A DNA stretch of 5,051 bases, taken from NCBI GenBank assembly GCA_009786275.1, contig WQTL01000302.1, forward strand, positions 1 to 5,051, read 5' to 3'. The position numbers were made by a program, and so were the translations under genes. The stretch is from Bacillota bacterium. GTDB taxonomy: Bacteria; Bacillota; Clostridia; Oscillospirales; Acutalibacteraceae. Shown piece by piece: positions 4,936 through 5,051 of this stretch (its first letter is position 1; each line of letters begins with the position of its first letter). The notes beneath the pieces were generated by a model. The model did not search any database. It saw only the letters and a program-made list of their open reading frames with translations, and was not told where the DNA came from.

Positions 4936-5051
4936 TAAAACCAAATCATTGTACAAGTGGATAAAGCCTTTTGAGCTTGATACGAGCATCTTCGGCAGTA
5001 AACTGCCAATCGACACCCCTTTGATTTTTGTTTCGTTCGCAATGCCAGGCA
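4931..5051 (-). mobile_element. End of an IS630-family element, running off the window
   Basis: The element begins right after a TA, either 4929-4930 or the TA inside CTAG at 4925-4928; IS630/Tc1-mariner elements insert at TA. The putative terminal sequence reads CCCTGTAAAACCAAATCA, and its last three bases are the transposase stop. The gene ending so close to the tip is normal for this family. The other end lies beyond 5051, so the inverted repeat and the TA duplication cannot be checked here. Confidence 0.65.
4946..5050 (-). CDS. IS630-family transposase, C-terminal end (partial)
   Basis: The last 34 codons are visible, entering from the right edge and ending at TGA (4946-4948). The sequence AWHCERNKNQRGVDWQF then TAEDARIKLKRLYPLVQ matches the typical C-terminus of IS630-family DDE transposases, where a W..xRN segment is followed by V-x-W-x-F-T-x-x-D-A-R-x-K-L-x-x-L-Y-P. 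The catalytic core is outside the window, so whether the copy is intact is unknown. Confidence 0.75.
   Translation of the reverse strand, partial: AWHCERNKNQRGVDWQFTAEDARIKLKRLYPLVQ

Noticed and set aside
4638..5042. Minus-strand open frame of 134 residues at the right end.
   Set aside because: It is antisense to the DUF6273 part and out of frame with the IS630 transposase C-terminus, which is the convincing frame there.

Overview
The window looks like a piece of accessory, decaying chromosome from a gut-type anaerobic Firmicute (Clostridia, probably Oscillospirales or a relative). The organism is inferred from the family types: a zinc-ribbon/TIR/DUF6273-type protein, a Clostridia-style 'PVYRNP' extracytoplasmic protein, a low-complexity lipoprotein signal, and IS66 and IS630 transposases. 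Almost no gene is intact. Every stretch can be read as part of a gene, but nearly all are truncated, frameshifted, fused or interrupted.

Left part (about 89-1735, minus strand): an IS66-family remnant. A TnpB-like gene with an unusual N-terminal C4 zinc finger is followed by a TnpC transposase. TnpC has lost its zinc-finger segment by an in-frame deletion and its C-terminal third, including the last catalytic acidic residue, by truncation. Positions 1-58 hold nothing I recognise.

Centre (1736-2881, minus strand): a two-gene host operon. The first gene is an unrecognised extracytoplasmic-type protein, N-terminally truncated at about 2881 and carrying a one-base deletion near 1949. Its original reading frame can be followed to a stop at 1821-1823. 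Immediately behind it are a good Shine-Dalgarno sequence and a lipoprotein signal peptide (start at 1807). After the lipobox the lipoprotein runs directly, in frame, into the IS66 TnpB-like ORF, giving a chimera.

Right part (about 2888-4935, plus strand): remnants of at least two DUF6273-type genes. The first contributes only a C-terminal DUF6273 half plus a linker and half of a zinc ribbon. It is joined out of frame near 3200 to the middle of a second gene encoding TIR domain, TPR-like helices, charged coiled coil, one membrane segment and an N-terminal DUF6273 half. That gene has an amber codon exactly at a conserved Trp of the WWLRSPG motif (4837-4839), yet stays recognisable in frame to about 4926-4935. 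There it is cut by an IS630-family element whose transposase C-terminus runs off the right edge on the minus strand.

The most interesting biology is the architecture of the TIR protein. A cytosolic TIR domain with a candidate NADase catalytic Glu is linked through a coiled coil and one transmembrane helix to a DUF6273 domain predicted to lie outside the cell. This would suit a surface-sensing TIR effector, represented here by a broken copy.
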